This document shows positions 1-12,110 of a DNA stretch of 64,000 nt, piece after piece. Origin of the DNA: Microbacterium rhizomatis (GTDB lineage: Bacteria > Actinomycetota > Actinomycetes > Actinomycetales > Microbacteriaceae). The translations under genes were made by a program, and so were the position numbers. The stretch lies in contig NZ_VYSA01000001.1 in assembly GCF_008710745.1 (NCBI RefSeq), positions 620,001 to 684,000 of the forward strand, in the 5' to 3' direction. Numbering within the stretch: the stretch's first letter is position 1; each line of letters opens with the position of its first letter. The notes under the pieces were generated by a model. That model was not told the DNA's origin. It did not search any database and saw only the letters and a list, made by a program, of their open reading frames with translations.

Positions 1-1439
1 TGCGCCGCAGCGTCCCTCAGCGCCTGTCCCATCGTCTCGTCGAGGGTGTGGGATGCAGCTACGGCACCCGCGAGCGTCTCACGGGCAGCGTTGGCCGCGG
101 CAGCGGGAAGTCCTGCGGGCAGCACGAGGCTCGAACGGTAGAACGCCGCAAGGAGCCCGCCGATGATCGTCGTACCGAGGACCGCGCCCAGCTCGTAGGC
201 CGTCTCGGAGACAGCGCTGGCAGCGCCCGCTTTCGCCGGGGGGGCGCTCGCCAGGATCAGCTCGTTCGAGACGGTCTCGGCCGAACCGATCCCGGCTCCG
301 AGAGACACGAAGGCGAGGATCAGCAGGCCGAGCTCGCCTGTGCCGGCCGCGACGCCGACGAGCACGTAGCCGAGCACCGAGAAACTGAGCGCGATCGGCA
401 CGATCACGCGTGGTGCGATGCGTTTCGCGATCGGCACGACGCCGATGCCTGCGACGATCATCGCGAGCAGCCCGGGGACGAGGGCCAGGCCGGCCTCGAG
501 CGGCGGGAGCCCGACGACCAGCTGCAGATGCTGCGCGACGAAGTAGAGGAAGCCTACGAGGCCGACGACGCTGAGCAGATTGACCAGCACCGACCCCGTG
601 AACGCGGCACGTCGAAAGAGTCGCATGTCGAGCATCGGGGTCTCGAGGCGGTTCTGCCGCCGCACGAAGAACACGCCGAACACGAGGCCCATCACGACGA
701 GCACGAGCGGGAGAGCGCTTTCGGCGCCGTGCACCGCGAACTCCTTGATGGCGTAGACGATCGGCACCATCGTGGCGAGCGACAGCACCACGCTCAGCGG
801 ATCGAACCGGCCCGGCGCGGGGTCGCGGCTCTCGGGCACCAGGATCGGCACGAGGATCAGCAGCGGCACGAGCACGGGCACGGCCATCAGGAAGACGGCG
901 CCCCAGGCGAAGTGCTCCAGGAGGATGCCGCCGACCACCGGTCCGAGGGCAGCGCCGGCCGAGAAGCCCGCCGCCCAGATCGCGATCGCGAGCCGGCGCT
1001 GATCCCGGTTGGTGAAGACGCTCCGCAGCAGCGAGAGCGTGGCGGGCATCAGCATCGCCCCGAAGATGCCCATTCCCGCACGGGCGGCGATGAGCCACTC
1101 CGCGCTCGGCGCGAACGCCGCGAGCGCCGAGACGACACCGAAGCCGGCGGCGCCGAGCAGCAGCATCCTCCGGCGCCCGAAACGGTCGCCGAGCACGCCC
1201 ATCGTCACCAGCAGGCTGGCGAGGACCAGAGGGTAAGAGTCGATGATCCAGAGCTGCTGGGTCGCGGTGGGCTCGAGGTCGAGCGCGATCTGGGGCAGCG
1301 CGAAGCTGAGCACCGTGTTATCGACCGAGACGAGCAGCACCGGCAGCATGAGTACCGCAAGCGCGGCCCAGCCGCGCCAGCCGACGCGGGTGCTCTCTGC
1401 CTCTGCGATGGCGATGTCCTGAGTGAGTGTTGAAGTCAT
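1..1439 (-). CDS. MFS drug exporter, DHA2 (EmrB/QacA) type, 3' end outside window
   Basis: The frame is open from an ATG at 1439 to the window edge, giving about 479 codons without a stop, so the gene is cut by the window. The protein is strongly hydrophobic. It carries the DHA2 motif 'SVDNTVLSFALPQIA' in the first membrane segment (near residue 40) and the MFS loop signature 'GDRFGRRR' near residue 85. This family exports drugs or other hydrophobic compounds by proton antiport in the cytoplasmic membrane. A TetR gene starts divergently 66 bases away, the usual arrangement for a pump repressed by its neighbour. Substrate cannot be read from the sequence. Confidence 0.88.
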   Translation of the reverse strand, partial: MTSTLTQDIAIAEAESTRVGWRGWAALAVLMLPVLLVSVDNTVLSFALPQIALDLEPTATQQLWIIDSYPLVLASLLVTMGVLGDRFGRRRMLLLGAAGFGVVSALAAFAPSAEWLIAARAGMGIFGAMLMPATLSLLRSVFTNRDQRRLAIAIWAAGFSAGAALGPVVGGILLEHFAWGAVFLMAVPVLVPLLILVPILVPESRDPAPGRFDPLSVVLSLATMVPIVYAIKEFAVHGAESALPLVLVVMGLVFGVFFVRRQNRLETPMLDMRLFRRAAFTGSVLVNLLSVVGLVGFLYFVAQHLQLVVGLPPLEAGLALVPGLLAMIVAGIGVVPIAKRIAPRVIVPIALSFSVLGYVLVGVAAGTGELGLLILAFVSLGAGIGSAETVSNELILASAPPAKAGAASAVSETAYELGAVLGTTIIGGLLAAFYRSSLVLPAGLPAAAANAARETLAGAVAASHTLDETMGQALRDAAA

Positions 1440-1440
1440 G

Positions 1441-1505
1441 ATTTATAAACCGTCCAGCCGGTATAGTATCAGACTCCCCCGCCCACGGTCGATACGATCG
1501 ACCCC
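1441..1505. promoter_or_regulatory. Divergent promoter region with possible TetR operator
   Basis: This 65-base gap separates the two divergent starts. It is AT-richer than its surroundings and holds a partly symmetric site: ACCG at 1449-1452 and CGGT at 1459-1462 with some matching flanking bases. That position would let the adjacent TetR protein control both genes. The symmetry is imperfect, so this is a weak call. Confidence 0.35.
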
Positions 1506-2051
1506 ATGAGCCGACCACCCCGCGCCCGAGAGAGCGTCCTCGACGCATTCGAGGCGCTCTTGGTGGAAGACGGCGAACGCGCGGCGACGATGGATGCTGC
1601 GGCCCGCCGGGCCGGTGTGTCCAAGGGCGGGCTGCTCTACCACTTCGGCTCGAAAGAAGCCCTGGTCGAGGGACTCATCGAACGCCTCCGCGTGCTGTCC
1701 CTCGAGGACATCGAACAGATCAGGTCCGCACCGGACGGCCCCGTCGCGGCGTTCATGCGCACGTCGATCATGACGGGGACGGCGCTTGACCGCACGATCA
1801 TCGCACTGTCGCGGCTGGCCCAGAACGGGCATCCCGCCGCGTCGGACGCGCTCCGCGATCTCCGCCTCCTGTGGGAGGACGCGATGCGGTCCGAGGCCAA
1901 GGACGAGACCGCCCTGCAGCTGATCATGCTCGTCAGCGACGGCCTCTACTTCAACAACGCGTTGACGGTCGGCGGGGTGCCGGGGCCGGTGCCGACGGGG
2001 GCCGATCTCGATGCGCTCATCGCGCTCGTGCGCGACGCGACCAGTCGCTGA
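1506..2051 (+). CDS. TetR/AcrR-family transcriptional regulator
   Basis: This 181-residue protein has the family layout. Residues about 10-55 form the DNA-binding domain, including 'AARRAGVSKGGLLYHFGSKE', the typical TetR recognition helix and following helix. The rest is an all-helical ligand domain without a recognisable ligand signature. It lies head-to-head with the DHA2 exporter and probably represses it until an exported compound binds; this is inferred from gene order. It ends 24 bases from the convergent serA stop. Confidence 0.88.
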   Translation: MSRPPRARESVLDAFEALLVEDGERAATMDAAARRAGVSKGGLLYHFGSKEALVEGLIERLRVLSLEDIEQIRSAPDGPVAAFMRTSIMTGTALDRTIIALSRLAQNGHPAASDALRDLRLLWEDAMRSEAKDETALQLIMLVSDGLYFNNALTVGGVPGPVPTGADLDALIALVRDATSR

Positions 2052-2060
2052 ACGTCGACG

Positions 2061-2076
2061 GTCGCGAGCTCGCGAC
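2061..2076. terminator. Perfect 16-base palindrome between convergent genes
   Basis: GTCGCGAGCTCGCGAC reads the same on both strands and sits between the stop of the TetR gene and the stop of serA, touching the latter. Its place suggests a shared transcription end. It has no loop spacer and no T-run, so it is not a textbook terminator. Confidence 0.35.
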
Positions 2077-3680
2077 TACGCTTCGACGATCTCGATCTGC
2101 CGGAAGAGGTCGGCGTGCACTGCGTCGTGCAGCTCGGCGAGCATCTCGTCCGGGACGGGTGAGTCGACCGTGAGCACCGAGAGTGCGCGGCCGCTCGCAT
2201 CCGGGTGCGCGACCTGGAGGCCGGCGATGTTGATTCCGGCATCTCCGAGACGCTGGCCGTAGATCGCGACGATGCCCGGCCGATCCGCGTACCGCATCAC
2301 GATGTGGTACCGCTCGAACGGCACTTCGATCTCGTATCCGTTGATGCCGACGACCTTCGGCACCATCCGCGTCCCGGCGAGGGTTCCGGCGACCGTGAGC
2401 GTCGTGCCGTCGGACAGGGTCCCCCGGAGGATCGTCAGGTTGCGGTAGAGCGGGCTCTCGGCCTCGACGATCATGCGGGTCTCGATGCCGCGCTGCTCCG
2501 CGAACAGTGGCGCGTTCACGTAGGAGACATTGTCGCTCACGATGTTCGTGAGGATCCCTTTCAGGGCCGCAAGCCGGTACACGCTCACGTCGTACGCGGC
2601 GAGCTCGCCCCGCACTTCGATGTCGAGGCTCGTCAGGGCTCCCTGTGCGAGTCCGGTGAAGAACTGACCGAGCTTCTCGACCAGGGCGATCCCGGGGCGC
2701 ACGAACGGGTCGATGATGCCACCGGCCACGTTGACCGCGTCCGGGACGAGGTCGCCCTCGAGCGCGAGCTTGACGGAGCGCGCGACCGAGACGCCCGCCT
2801 TCTCCTGTGCCTCATCGGTGCTCGCCCCGAGGTGCGGGGTGACCACGACATTCGGCAGTTCCAGCAGGCGTGATGCGCTGGAGTCGGGCTGAGGCGGCTC
2901 AGACGTGAAGACATCGAGCCCGGCGCCGGCGATCACTCCGGTGGTGAGCGCCGTGTAGAGCGCTCCCTCGTCGATGAGCCCGCCGCGTGCGACGTTGATC
3001 ACGTAGGCGGTCGGCTTCATGATCGCGAGCTGCTCGGCGCCGATCATGCCGGTCGTCTCGGGCGTCTTGGGCATGTGCACGGTCACGAAATCGCTCTGGC
3101 GCAGTACCTCGTCGAACGACAGGAGCTCGACCTGGAGCTGCTGGGCGCGCGCGGGGGTCACGTAGGGGTCGTAGCCGACGACGCGCACCCCGAACGCGCG
3201 CAGGCGTTCACTGATGAGTCCGCCGATGCGACCGAGTCCGACGATGCCGACGGTCTTCTCGAACAGCTCCATGCCGGTGTACGCACTGCGCTTCCACTTG
3301 CCTTCGGCGAGCGAGGCGTTCGCCGAAGGGATGTGGCGCGCGAGCGAGAGGATGTGCCCGATGGTGAGCTCGGCGGCCGAGATCACGTTGGAGGTCGGGG
3401 CGTTCACGACCATGACACCGGCGGTCGTGGCGGCCTTGATGTCGACGTTGTCGAGGCCGACACCGGCGCGCGCGATGATTTTCAGGACGGGCGCTGCGGC
3501 GATCGCCTCGGCGTCGATCTTCGTGGCCGAGCGCACGAGCACTGCGCTCGCGCCCGCGAGGGCGGAAAGCAGCGCAGGACGATCCGTGCCGTCGACGGTG
3601 CGCACCTCGAAGTCGGGACCGAGCGCGTCGATCGTGGCGGGAGACAGTTCTTCGGCGATCAGCACGACAGGCTTGGTCAC
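2076..3680 (-). CDS. serA: D-3-phosphoglycerate dehydrogenase
   Basis: It oxidises 3-phosphoglycerate to 3-phosphohydroxypyruvate with NAD, the first step of serine synthesis. At 534 residues it is the long bacterial form. The NAD-binding motif 'GLGRIG' is near residue 148, the 2-hydroxyacid dehydrogenase segments 'VARGGLIDEGAL' and 'TPHLGASTDEAQ' follow, then an intervening domain and a C-terminal ACT domain (from about residue 460) expected to sense serine. The start is GTG with 'GAAGGAAA' just upstream. It stands alone, with 157 bases before the next upstream gene. Confidence 0.97.
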   Translation of the reverse strand: MTKPVVLIAEELSPATIDALGPDFEVRTVDGTDRPALLSALAGASAVLVRSATKIDAEAIAAAPVLKIIARAGVGLDNVDIKAATTAGVMVVNAPTSNVISAAELTIGHILSLARHIPSANASLAEGKWKRSAYTGMELFEKTVGIVGLGRIGGLISERLRAFGVRVVGYDPYVTPARAQQLQVELLSFDEVLRQSDFVTVHMPKTPETTGMIGAEQLAIMKPTAYVINVARGGLIDEGALYTALTTGVIAGAGLDVFTSEPPQPDSSASRLLELPNVVVTPHLGASTDEAQEKAGVSVARSVKLALEGDLVPDAVNVAGGIIDPFVRPGIALVEKLGQFFTGLAQGALTSLDIEVRGELAAYDVSVYRLAALKGILTNIVSDNVSYVNAPLFAEQRGIETRMIVEAESPLYRNLTILRGTLSDGTTLTVAGTLAGTRMVPKVVGINGYEIEVPFERYHIVMRYADRPGIVAIYGQRLGDAGINIAGLQVAHPDASGRALSVLTVDSPVPDEMLAELHDAVHADLFRQIEIVEA

Positions 3681-3836
3681 GGATGTTTCCTTCGGGGCGG
3701 TGCGCGAATGCGCGAAGCAGAGCGGATGCCGCGCCGCACGCGAAGGGGGGCTCAGCGCCTCTCAGCCTACCGTGGGGCGCGTGCGCGACCCGACTGTATG
3801 ACGGCGCGCGCGGCCGGGCGTCGCTGCCCCCGGGCG

Positions 3837-4643
3837 TCAGGCGAGATCGTCGAGCGGTGGACGCCGGGGCGGGCGCAGTGTGCGCAAGACGAGTGCCCCG
3901 GCGAGCATGAGGGCGAGGGGGATCGCGGGGAACCAGCCGAACTCCCCCGCGGCGTAGGGGATGTTCTCGACGAAGGCCGTCGCCAGAAAGCTCTGGATCA
4001 CCAGGTTCCACACCCCATGAGCGAGCGATGCCATCACGACACCGCCGCCGTACTCCCAGATCGTGCCGATGAGGAATGAGAACAGGACGACGATCAGAAA
4101 CATCCACGGGAGCCCGGCGAGGTCGCCGTACGCGCCGGCGACCACGATCGGCACGTGGAAGAGCGCCCAGATGACGACGACGATCGCGTTCGCCGACGCG
4201 AAGCGGAATCGTCGGCGCAGCTGGGGCAGCAGCATCCCCCGCCATCCCAGTTCCTCACCGGCTGCCAGAACGACCGAGACGGGCAGGCCGACCAGCGTGA
4301 TCCAGGGGTCGATCCCCGTGGGCGTGAACACGTGCGCCAGCGACCCGATCCAGTAGGCGAAGGCGACCACGAAACCGATCGAGGCGCCTGCCAGGATCGG
4401 CCAGACGCGGAGCGGCCCCACTCGCGGGCGCACTCCCGTGATCGCCCAGGTGAGCAGGGCGGCAGCGGCGGGGCTCACCATCACCGCGACGACCAGCAGC
4501 ATCGGATCCGCGATGCGGAGCGAGAGGAGGACGTAGAGCGGCGTGGCGATGAGGATCTCGACGAGAAGGAAGACCGCGACCGCGGTCATGGCGCCGGTCG
4601 GAGTGCGACCGGTCACGGCCGTCGGGGTCTCACTCTCGCCCAC
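3837..4643 (-). CDS. CPBP-family intramembrane metalloprotease (CAAX protease-like)
   Basis: The 268-residue membrane protein carries the family motifs 'EELGWRG' (EExxxR, near residue 130) and a later 'IWALFHVP' supplying the metal-binding histidine. Members cleave or process proteins inside the membrane; bacterial ones are often tied to bacteriocin immunity or surface protein handling, but no partner is evident here. I chose GTG at 4643 because of the purine-rich 'GGCGGGGAAT' before it and its fit between neighbours; ATG at 4589 is the alternative. It is the last gene of a tightly spaced four-gene unit on the minus strand. Confidence 0.82.
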   Translation of the reverse strand: MGESETPTAVTGRTPTGAMTAVAVFLLVEILIATPLYVLLSLRIADPMLLVVAVMVSPAAAALLTWAITGVRPRVGPLRVWPILAGASIGFVVAFAYWIGSLAHVFTPTGIDPWITLVGLPVSVVLAAGEELGWRGMLLPQLRRRFRFASANAIVVVIWALFHVPIVVAGAYGDLAGLPWMFLIVVLFSFLIGTIWEYGGGVVMASLAHGVWNLVIQSFLATAFVENIPYAAGEFGWFPAIPLALMLAGALVLRTLRPPRRPPLDDLA

Positions 4644-4672
4644 CTGATTCCCCGCCTCGAAATCGGCTGACC

Positions 4673-5026
4673 TCAGCCCAGCAGCGACCCGCCGTACGCA
4701 TACGCGTACGCAAGGATGTTGACCCAGAACACCGCGACAAGCCCCAGCCCCGTCAACAGGATCCCCGCGAAGGGAATGGCCTGGCGGCGCCAGCCGACCG
4801 CGAAGGCGATCGCGAAGACGATGATCGGGAAGAGCACTGCGAGGACGAGCACGAGCCATCCCAGCCCGTTGATGCCGAGCACGCCGCTCGCCTGGTACGC
4901 GAGCAGAGTCGCCGCGTTCCAGACGACGTAGGCGTAGAGCAGTCCGAAGATGCCCGCGATCGTCGCGATGACCCACACCGGAAGCGCCGCAGAACGCCGC
5001 GTAGGCGCGGAAGGTGTCTCGGTCAT
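4673..5026 (-). CDS. Small membrane protein of unknown function
   Basis: The 117-residue product begins 'MTETPSAP' and has three hydrophobic stretches (about residues 17-35, 50-75 and 85-110), so it is an integral membrane protein. I recognise no family function. Its ATG overlaps the stop of the upstream gene in an ATGA arrangement (5023-5026), implying coupled translation. It precedes the CPBP protease by 29 bases. Confidence 0.7.
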   Translation of the reverse strand: MTETPSAPTRRSAALPVWVIATIAGIFGLLYAYVVWNAATLLAYQASGVLGINGLGWLVLVLAVLFPIIVFAIAFAVGWRRQAIPFAGILLTGLGLVAVFWVNILAYAYAYGGSLLG

Positions 5027-5574
5027 GCGCCCACCGCCCCGACCATGATGAACGGCCATGGCACAAGCAGGACGGCCCCGACGAACAGGAGAATCCACTT
5101 CAGCCACGGCCGAGCGCCGCGCGTGAGCCAGAGGACCGTACCGAACCAGATGGCGGGTGCGAGCACGGCCAACCACACCGCGACGAGGTTTCCGCCGGTC
5201 CACAGCGGCGACGCGGACCCGTCGGAGGAGACGAGGAACCCGGCCACGCTGTGCACCCGCAGGCCGCCGATGATCCAGCCGATCGTCCAGAGCGCGTAGA
5301 TCCCGCCCAGGATGCCCAACGTGATGAGCCCGGCATTGCCGAGCGGCACGGGGTCGGTCGGCATGGTGACGGATCCGTCCGCCTCGACCCGGCCGACAGT
5401 GTCGCTGTCTTTGCCGACGGCGGTGAACCCGCCGGGAAGGGCCGGAGGAGCAGGATCCGGATCAGGCTCGGGCTCTGAGTCTCCCGTGGCCAGCACGTCC
5501 GCAGGGATGCCGGTATCGAGCGTCGGGTCGTCGTCGCCGTCCCACGACAGGGCGTCATCACGGCGATCGGTCAT
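5023..5574 (-). CDS. Membrane protein with acidic, proline-rich N-terminus, function unknown
   Basis: The 183-residue protein starts with a soluble, acidic stretch ('DDALSWDGDDDPTLD' near residue 6, then Pro/Glu/Asp-rich) followed by three membrane segments from about residue 85 onward. No catalytic motif is visible. It is translationally coupled to the next gene and lies 14 bases after the previous one. Homologues in related genomes may carry misleading names; I would not infer a role in replication or transport from them. Confidence 0.72.
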   Translation of the reverse strand: MTDRRDDALSWDGDDDPTLDTGIPADVLATGDSEPEPDPDPAPPALPGGFTAVGKDSDTVGRVEADGSVTMPTDPVPLGNAGLITLGILGGIYALWTIGWIIGGLRVHSVAGFLVSSDGSASPLWTGGNLVAVWLAVLAPAIWFGTVLWLTRGARPWLKWILLFVGAVLLVPWPFIMVGAVGA

Positions 5575-5588
5575 GCCCCCAGCGTAGG

Positions 5589-5993
5589 TCAGAGCGCGCG
5601 CACGCGGTTGCCACGCTTCTCGTGTGTCAGTTCGACGAGGCCGAGTTCTTCCAGGAGCGGCGGCAGGTACATCCCGAACCTGCCCCGATAGCCCTTGCGC
5701 TGGCCGTACCAGCCCCCCACCGGGTTGGACTGGCTGCGCGCCCAGGCCTCGAGCGTGCCGTCGGGCGCATCCTTCTGCTCGTCCGTCGCACCCAGGTCGA
5801 CCCATTCCCCCTGCGCCTTCAGCCACGCCACGGTGTCGTCGATCGCGGTGGCGAGATAGGTCAATCTCGTCGACCCGACCTGACACACCAGCAGAGGAGG
5901 GTCGGCCGACTCGTCACGGTACATCGTGTACGCCGAGGATCCCGGTGCCGTCGTCAGGTGCCACGGGTCGTCTTTCGTTCCGGAACCGGTCAT
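5589..5993 (-). CDS. Conserved hypothetical protein, soluble
   Basis: The 134-residue protein starts 'MTGSGTKDDPWHL' and has no signal peptide or membrane segment. Notable conserved-looking stretches are 'DDTVAWLKAQGEWVDLG' and 'NPVGGWYGQRKGYRGRF'. I recognise the pattern from other actinobacteria as an uncharacterised family, without known function. It is the first gene of the unit that continues with two membrane proteins and the CPBP protease. Upstream in-frame codons exist, but the ATG at 5993 gives the conserved N-terminus. Confidence 0.7.
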   Translation of the reverse strand: MTGSGTKDDPWHLTTAPGSSAYTMYRDESADPPLLVCQVGSTRLTYLATAIDDTVAWLKAQGEWVDLGATDEQKDAPDGTLEAWARSQSNPVGGWYGQRKGYRGRFGMYLPPLLEELGLVELTHEKRGNRVRAL

Positions 5994-6015
5994 GCCGTCA
6001 GCGTAGACCTGAAGC

Positions 6016-6059
6016 GGCCCGGCCACCCATCCCCTGGTTGAGAGGACGATGGCCGGGCC
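6016..6059 (-). terminator. Hairpin after ilvC
   Basis: Ten-base arms GGCCCGGCCA (6016-6025) and TGGCCGGGCC (6050-6059) can pair across a 24-base loop. It lies 35 bases beyond the ilvC stop in the direction of transcription and before the next operon. The large loop and lack of T-run leave it a probable rather than certain terminator. Confidence 0.4.
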
Positions 6060-6094
6060 TGGAGCCGTGCCGGATCGGACGGCGGTCTGAATGA

Positions 6095-9512
<3,418 letters not shown>

Positions 9513-9581
9513 TGTGGGGATCCTCTGACAGAGAGTCGGATGTCGGTGGCCGGTCGGGAACGAGACGACCACCAGGGCTGG

Positions 9582-11303
9582 CTACCCTGTGACCGCGCCC
9601 TCCGCTGCGGAGCGCACGAGCTTGGAGTATTTGGCCAGAACGCCACGGGTATAGCGCGGGGGCAGTGGCTCCCAGCCAGAGCGGCGGGAGTCGAGCTCAG
9701 CCTCGTCGACGAGTAGGTCGAGAGTGCGAGCCGCGATATCGACCCGTATCAGATCACCATCGCGCACGAAGGCGATGGGACCAGCGTCCACCGCTTCGGG
9801 TGCTATGTGGCCGATGCACAGGCCGGTTGTGCCGCCTGAGAATCTGCCGTCCGTCAAGAGTAGTACATCTTTTCCGAGCCCCGCGCCCTTGATGGCCGCG
9901 GTGATCGCGAGCATCTCGCGCATGCCGGGGCCGCCCTTGGGGCCCTCGTAGCGGATCACGACAACGTCGCCCGCGGCGATCTGTCCGGCCTCGAGCGCGT
10001 CCATCGCGGCGCGCTCGCGCTCGAACACGCGAGCGGGGCCCTCGAACACGTCGGCGTCGAATCCGGCCGACTTGACGACCGCGCCCTCGGGGGCGATCGA
10101 TCCGTGCAGGATCGTGATTCCGCCGCTCTTGTGGATCGGGTTGTCGAACGTGTGGATGACGGTGCCGTCGACCGGGTCGGGGTTCAGATCGGCGAGGTTC
10201 TCGGCGAGCGTCTTGCCCGTCACCGTGAGCGCGTCGCCGTGGAGGAGGCCTTCGTCGAGCATCGCCTTCATGATCACAGGGATGCCGCCGTGCCGGTCGA
10301 CGTCGTTCATGACGTACTTGCCGAACGGCTTCATGTCGGCCACGTGCGGCACCTTGTCGCCGATGCGGTTGAAGTCGTGCAGGGTGAGCTCGACCTCCGC
10401 TTCGCGAGCGATCGCGAGGAGGTGGAGCACGACGTTCGTCGACCCGCCGAGCGCCATCGCGAGGGCGATCGCGTTCTCGAACGCTTCGGGCGTGAGGATG
10501 TCGCGGGTCGTGATGCCCAGGCGCAGCAGATTCACGACAGCCTCGCCGGAGCGGTGCGCGTAATAGTCGCGGCGGCGGTCGGCGCTGGGTGGCGCGGCGG
10601 AGCCGGGCAGGCTCAGACCGAGGGCCTCGGCGACGGATGCCATCGTGTTGGCGGTGTACATGCCGCCGCACGCGCCCTCACCGGGGGCGATCGCGCACTC
10701 GATGCGCTTGAGGTCGGCTTCGCTCATCTTGCCGGCCAGGCACGCGCCGACCGCCTCGAACGAGTCGATGATCGTGACGTCCTTCTCGGTGCCGTCGCTG
10801 AGCTTCACCCAGCCCGGCGCGATCGAGCCGGCATACAGGAACACGCTCGAAAGGTCCAGGCGCGCCGAGGCCATGAGCATCCCCGGGATCGACTTGTCGC
10901 AACCGGCGAGCAGGACGGAACCGTCCAGGCGCTCCGCCATCATCACGGTCTCGACCGAATCGGCGATGACCTCGCGTGAGACAAGGGAGAAGTGCATGCC
11001 CTCGTGGCCCATCGAGATGCCGTCCGAGACCGAGATCGTGCCGAACTGCAGCGGGTAGCCACCGCCGGAGTGCACACCCTCTTTCGCGCCCTGCGCAAGA
11101 CGGTCGAGGCTGAGGTTGCACGGCGTGATCTCGTTCCACGAACTCGCGATGCCGATCTGGGGTTTGTCCCAGTCCTCATCCCCCATCCCGACCGCACGGA
11201 GCATGCCGCGCGACGTGGTGGCCTCGATGCCATCCGTGACGACGCGACTGCGGGGTTTGATGTCGATTTCGGGCACGCTGGCAGAGGGAGCGGACTCAGG
11301 CAT
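9582..11303 (-). CDS. ilvD: Dihydroxy-acid dehydratase
   Basis: This iron-sulfur enzyme dehydrates 2,3-dihydroxy acids to 2-oxo acids, the third step of valine and isoleucine synthesis. The 573-residue protein has the cluster-binding cysteine motifs '[10 protein letters not shown]' (near residue 131) and '[12 protein letters not shown]' (near residue 203), plus 'GRFSGGTTG' near the C-terminus. It starts nine bases after the otsB stop, so transcription may continue from the trehalose genes. A 69-base gap separates it from ilvB. Confidence 0.96.
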   Translation of the reverse strand: MPESAPSASVPEIDIKPRSRVVTDGIEATTSRGMLRAVGMGDEDWDKPQIGIASSWNEITPCNLSLDRLAQGAKEGVHSGGGYPLQFGTISVSDGISMGHEGMHFSLVSREVIADSVETVMMAERLDGSVLLAGCDKSIPGMLMASARLDLSSVFLYAGSIAPGWVKLSDGTEKDVTIIDSFEAVGACLAGKMSEADLKRIECAIAPGEGACGGMYTANTMASVAEALGLSLPGSAAPPSADRRRDYYAHRSGEAVVNLLRLGITTRDILTPEAFENAIALAMALGGSTNVVLHLLAIAREAEVELTLHDFNRIGDKVPHVADMKPFGKYVMNDVDRHGGIPVIMKAMLDEGLLHGDALTVTGKTLAENLADLNPDPVDGTVIHTFDNPIHKSGGITILHGSIAPEGAVVKSAGFDADVFEGPARVFERERAAMDALEAGQIAAGDVVVIRYEGPKGGPGMREMLAITAAIKGAGLGKDVLLLTDGRFSGGTTGLCIGHIAPEAVDAGPIAFVRDGDLIRVDIAARTLDLLVDEAELDSRRSGWEPLPPRYTRGVLAKYSKLVRSAAEGAVTG

Positions 11304-11312
11304 TGTGAAAGT

Positions 11313-12110
11313 CTATTCCCGCCCGGAGGCGCGCATCTCAGCCAGGGCCGACAACGCCGCGGCCAGTTCTTTGGTATCCATCACCCTCACGCGCGCCGAT
11401 GTCCTCCCCTGGCCCACGCGGATCCCGAGGTCGCTCGGTCCGAGTTTCGCCAGCGCATCCTCATCGGTGATGTCGTCGCCGGCGAACACGACCGCGGTCG
11501 CGCCGACACGTTCGCGCAGCGAGGCGATCGCGCTGTCTTTGCCTTCGTGCCGGAACGAGTACTCGACGATGTTGTGTCCCGTGCGGCGTCGCCAGTGCGG
11601 GGCGTTCTGCGACACGAGTGCATCGGCGTACTGCCATGCCCGCTCGGCATCCTCGTCAGACGCCATCCGCGTGTGGATGCCGAAGCCGAACGTCTTCGGC
11701 TCGACCCAGATGCCCTCGAGGTCACCGAGTTCGGCGATCGCCGATTCGCGCAGATGATCGCGCAGCGCGTGTTCGGAATCGTCGTCGACCGGGTCGACGG
11801 CGCCTTCGCCGGGGTACCAGTACTCCACGCCGTGCGACCCGGCGAGCAGGATCTCGGAGTCCTCGGTGTGTTCGGAGATCTCTTGAAGGTCGTGCAGGCT
11901 CCTGCCGGAGACCAGGGCGACCACCGTGTCGGGCGTCGCGAGGAGGGCCTCTACCGCGCGACGCGACTCCGGCAGCATCCGGGCCTGCATGGGCTCGTCC
12001 TGCAGGAGTGACAGCGTGCCGTCGAAATCCAGCGCGACCAGCAGGCGATCGGATGCCGCGACCCTGCGCAATTCATCCTGAACCTGTTCGGGGCTCTCGA
12101 CCGCGGTCAT
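11313..12110 (-). CDS. otsB: Trehalose-6-phosphate phosphatase
   Basis: It removes phosphate from trehalose 6-phosphate to give trehalose, a stress protectant. The 265-residue protein shows the haloacid dehalogenase motifs in order: 'ALDFDGTLS' (nucleophile Asp, near residue 28), 'LVSGRS' (near residue 64) and 'FAGDDITDEDAL' (near residue 208). Its ATG overlaps the otsA stop by four bases, so the two pathway enzymes are translationally coupled. Confidence 0.95.
   Translation of the reverse strand: MTAVESPEQVQDELRRVAASDRLLVALDFDGTLSLLQDEPMQARMLPESRRAVEALLATPDTVVALVSGRSLHDLQEISEHTEDSEILLAGSHGVEYWYPGEGAVDPVDDDSEHALRDHLRESAIAELGDLEGIWVEPKTFGFGIHTRMASDEDAERAWQYADALVSQNAPHWRRRTGHNIVEYSFRHEGKDSAIASLRERVGATAVVFAGDDITDEDALAKLGPSDLGIRVGQGRTSARVRVMDTKELAAALSALAEMRASGRE

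Noticed and set aside
48..1433. Long plus-strand frame opposite the first MFS gene
   Set aside because: Composition is Arg/Glu/His-rich as expected from antisense reading of GC-rich coding DNA; the minus strand encodes a clear membrane transporter.
9513..9572. Possible branched-chain amino-acid leader peptide before ilvB
   Set aside because: An ATG with three Val codons is present, but the frame runs into ilvB without a stop and no terminator/antiterminator pair is visible.
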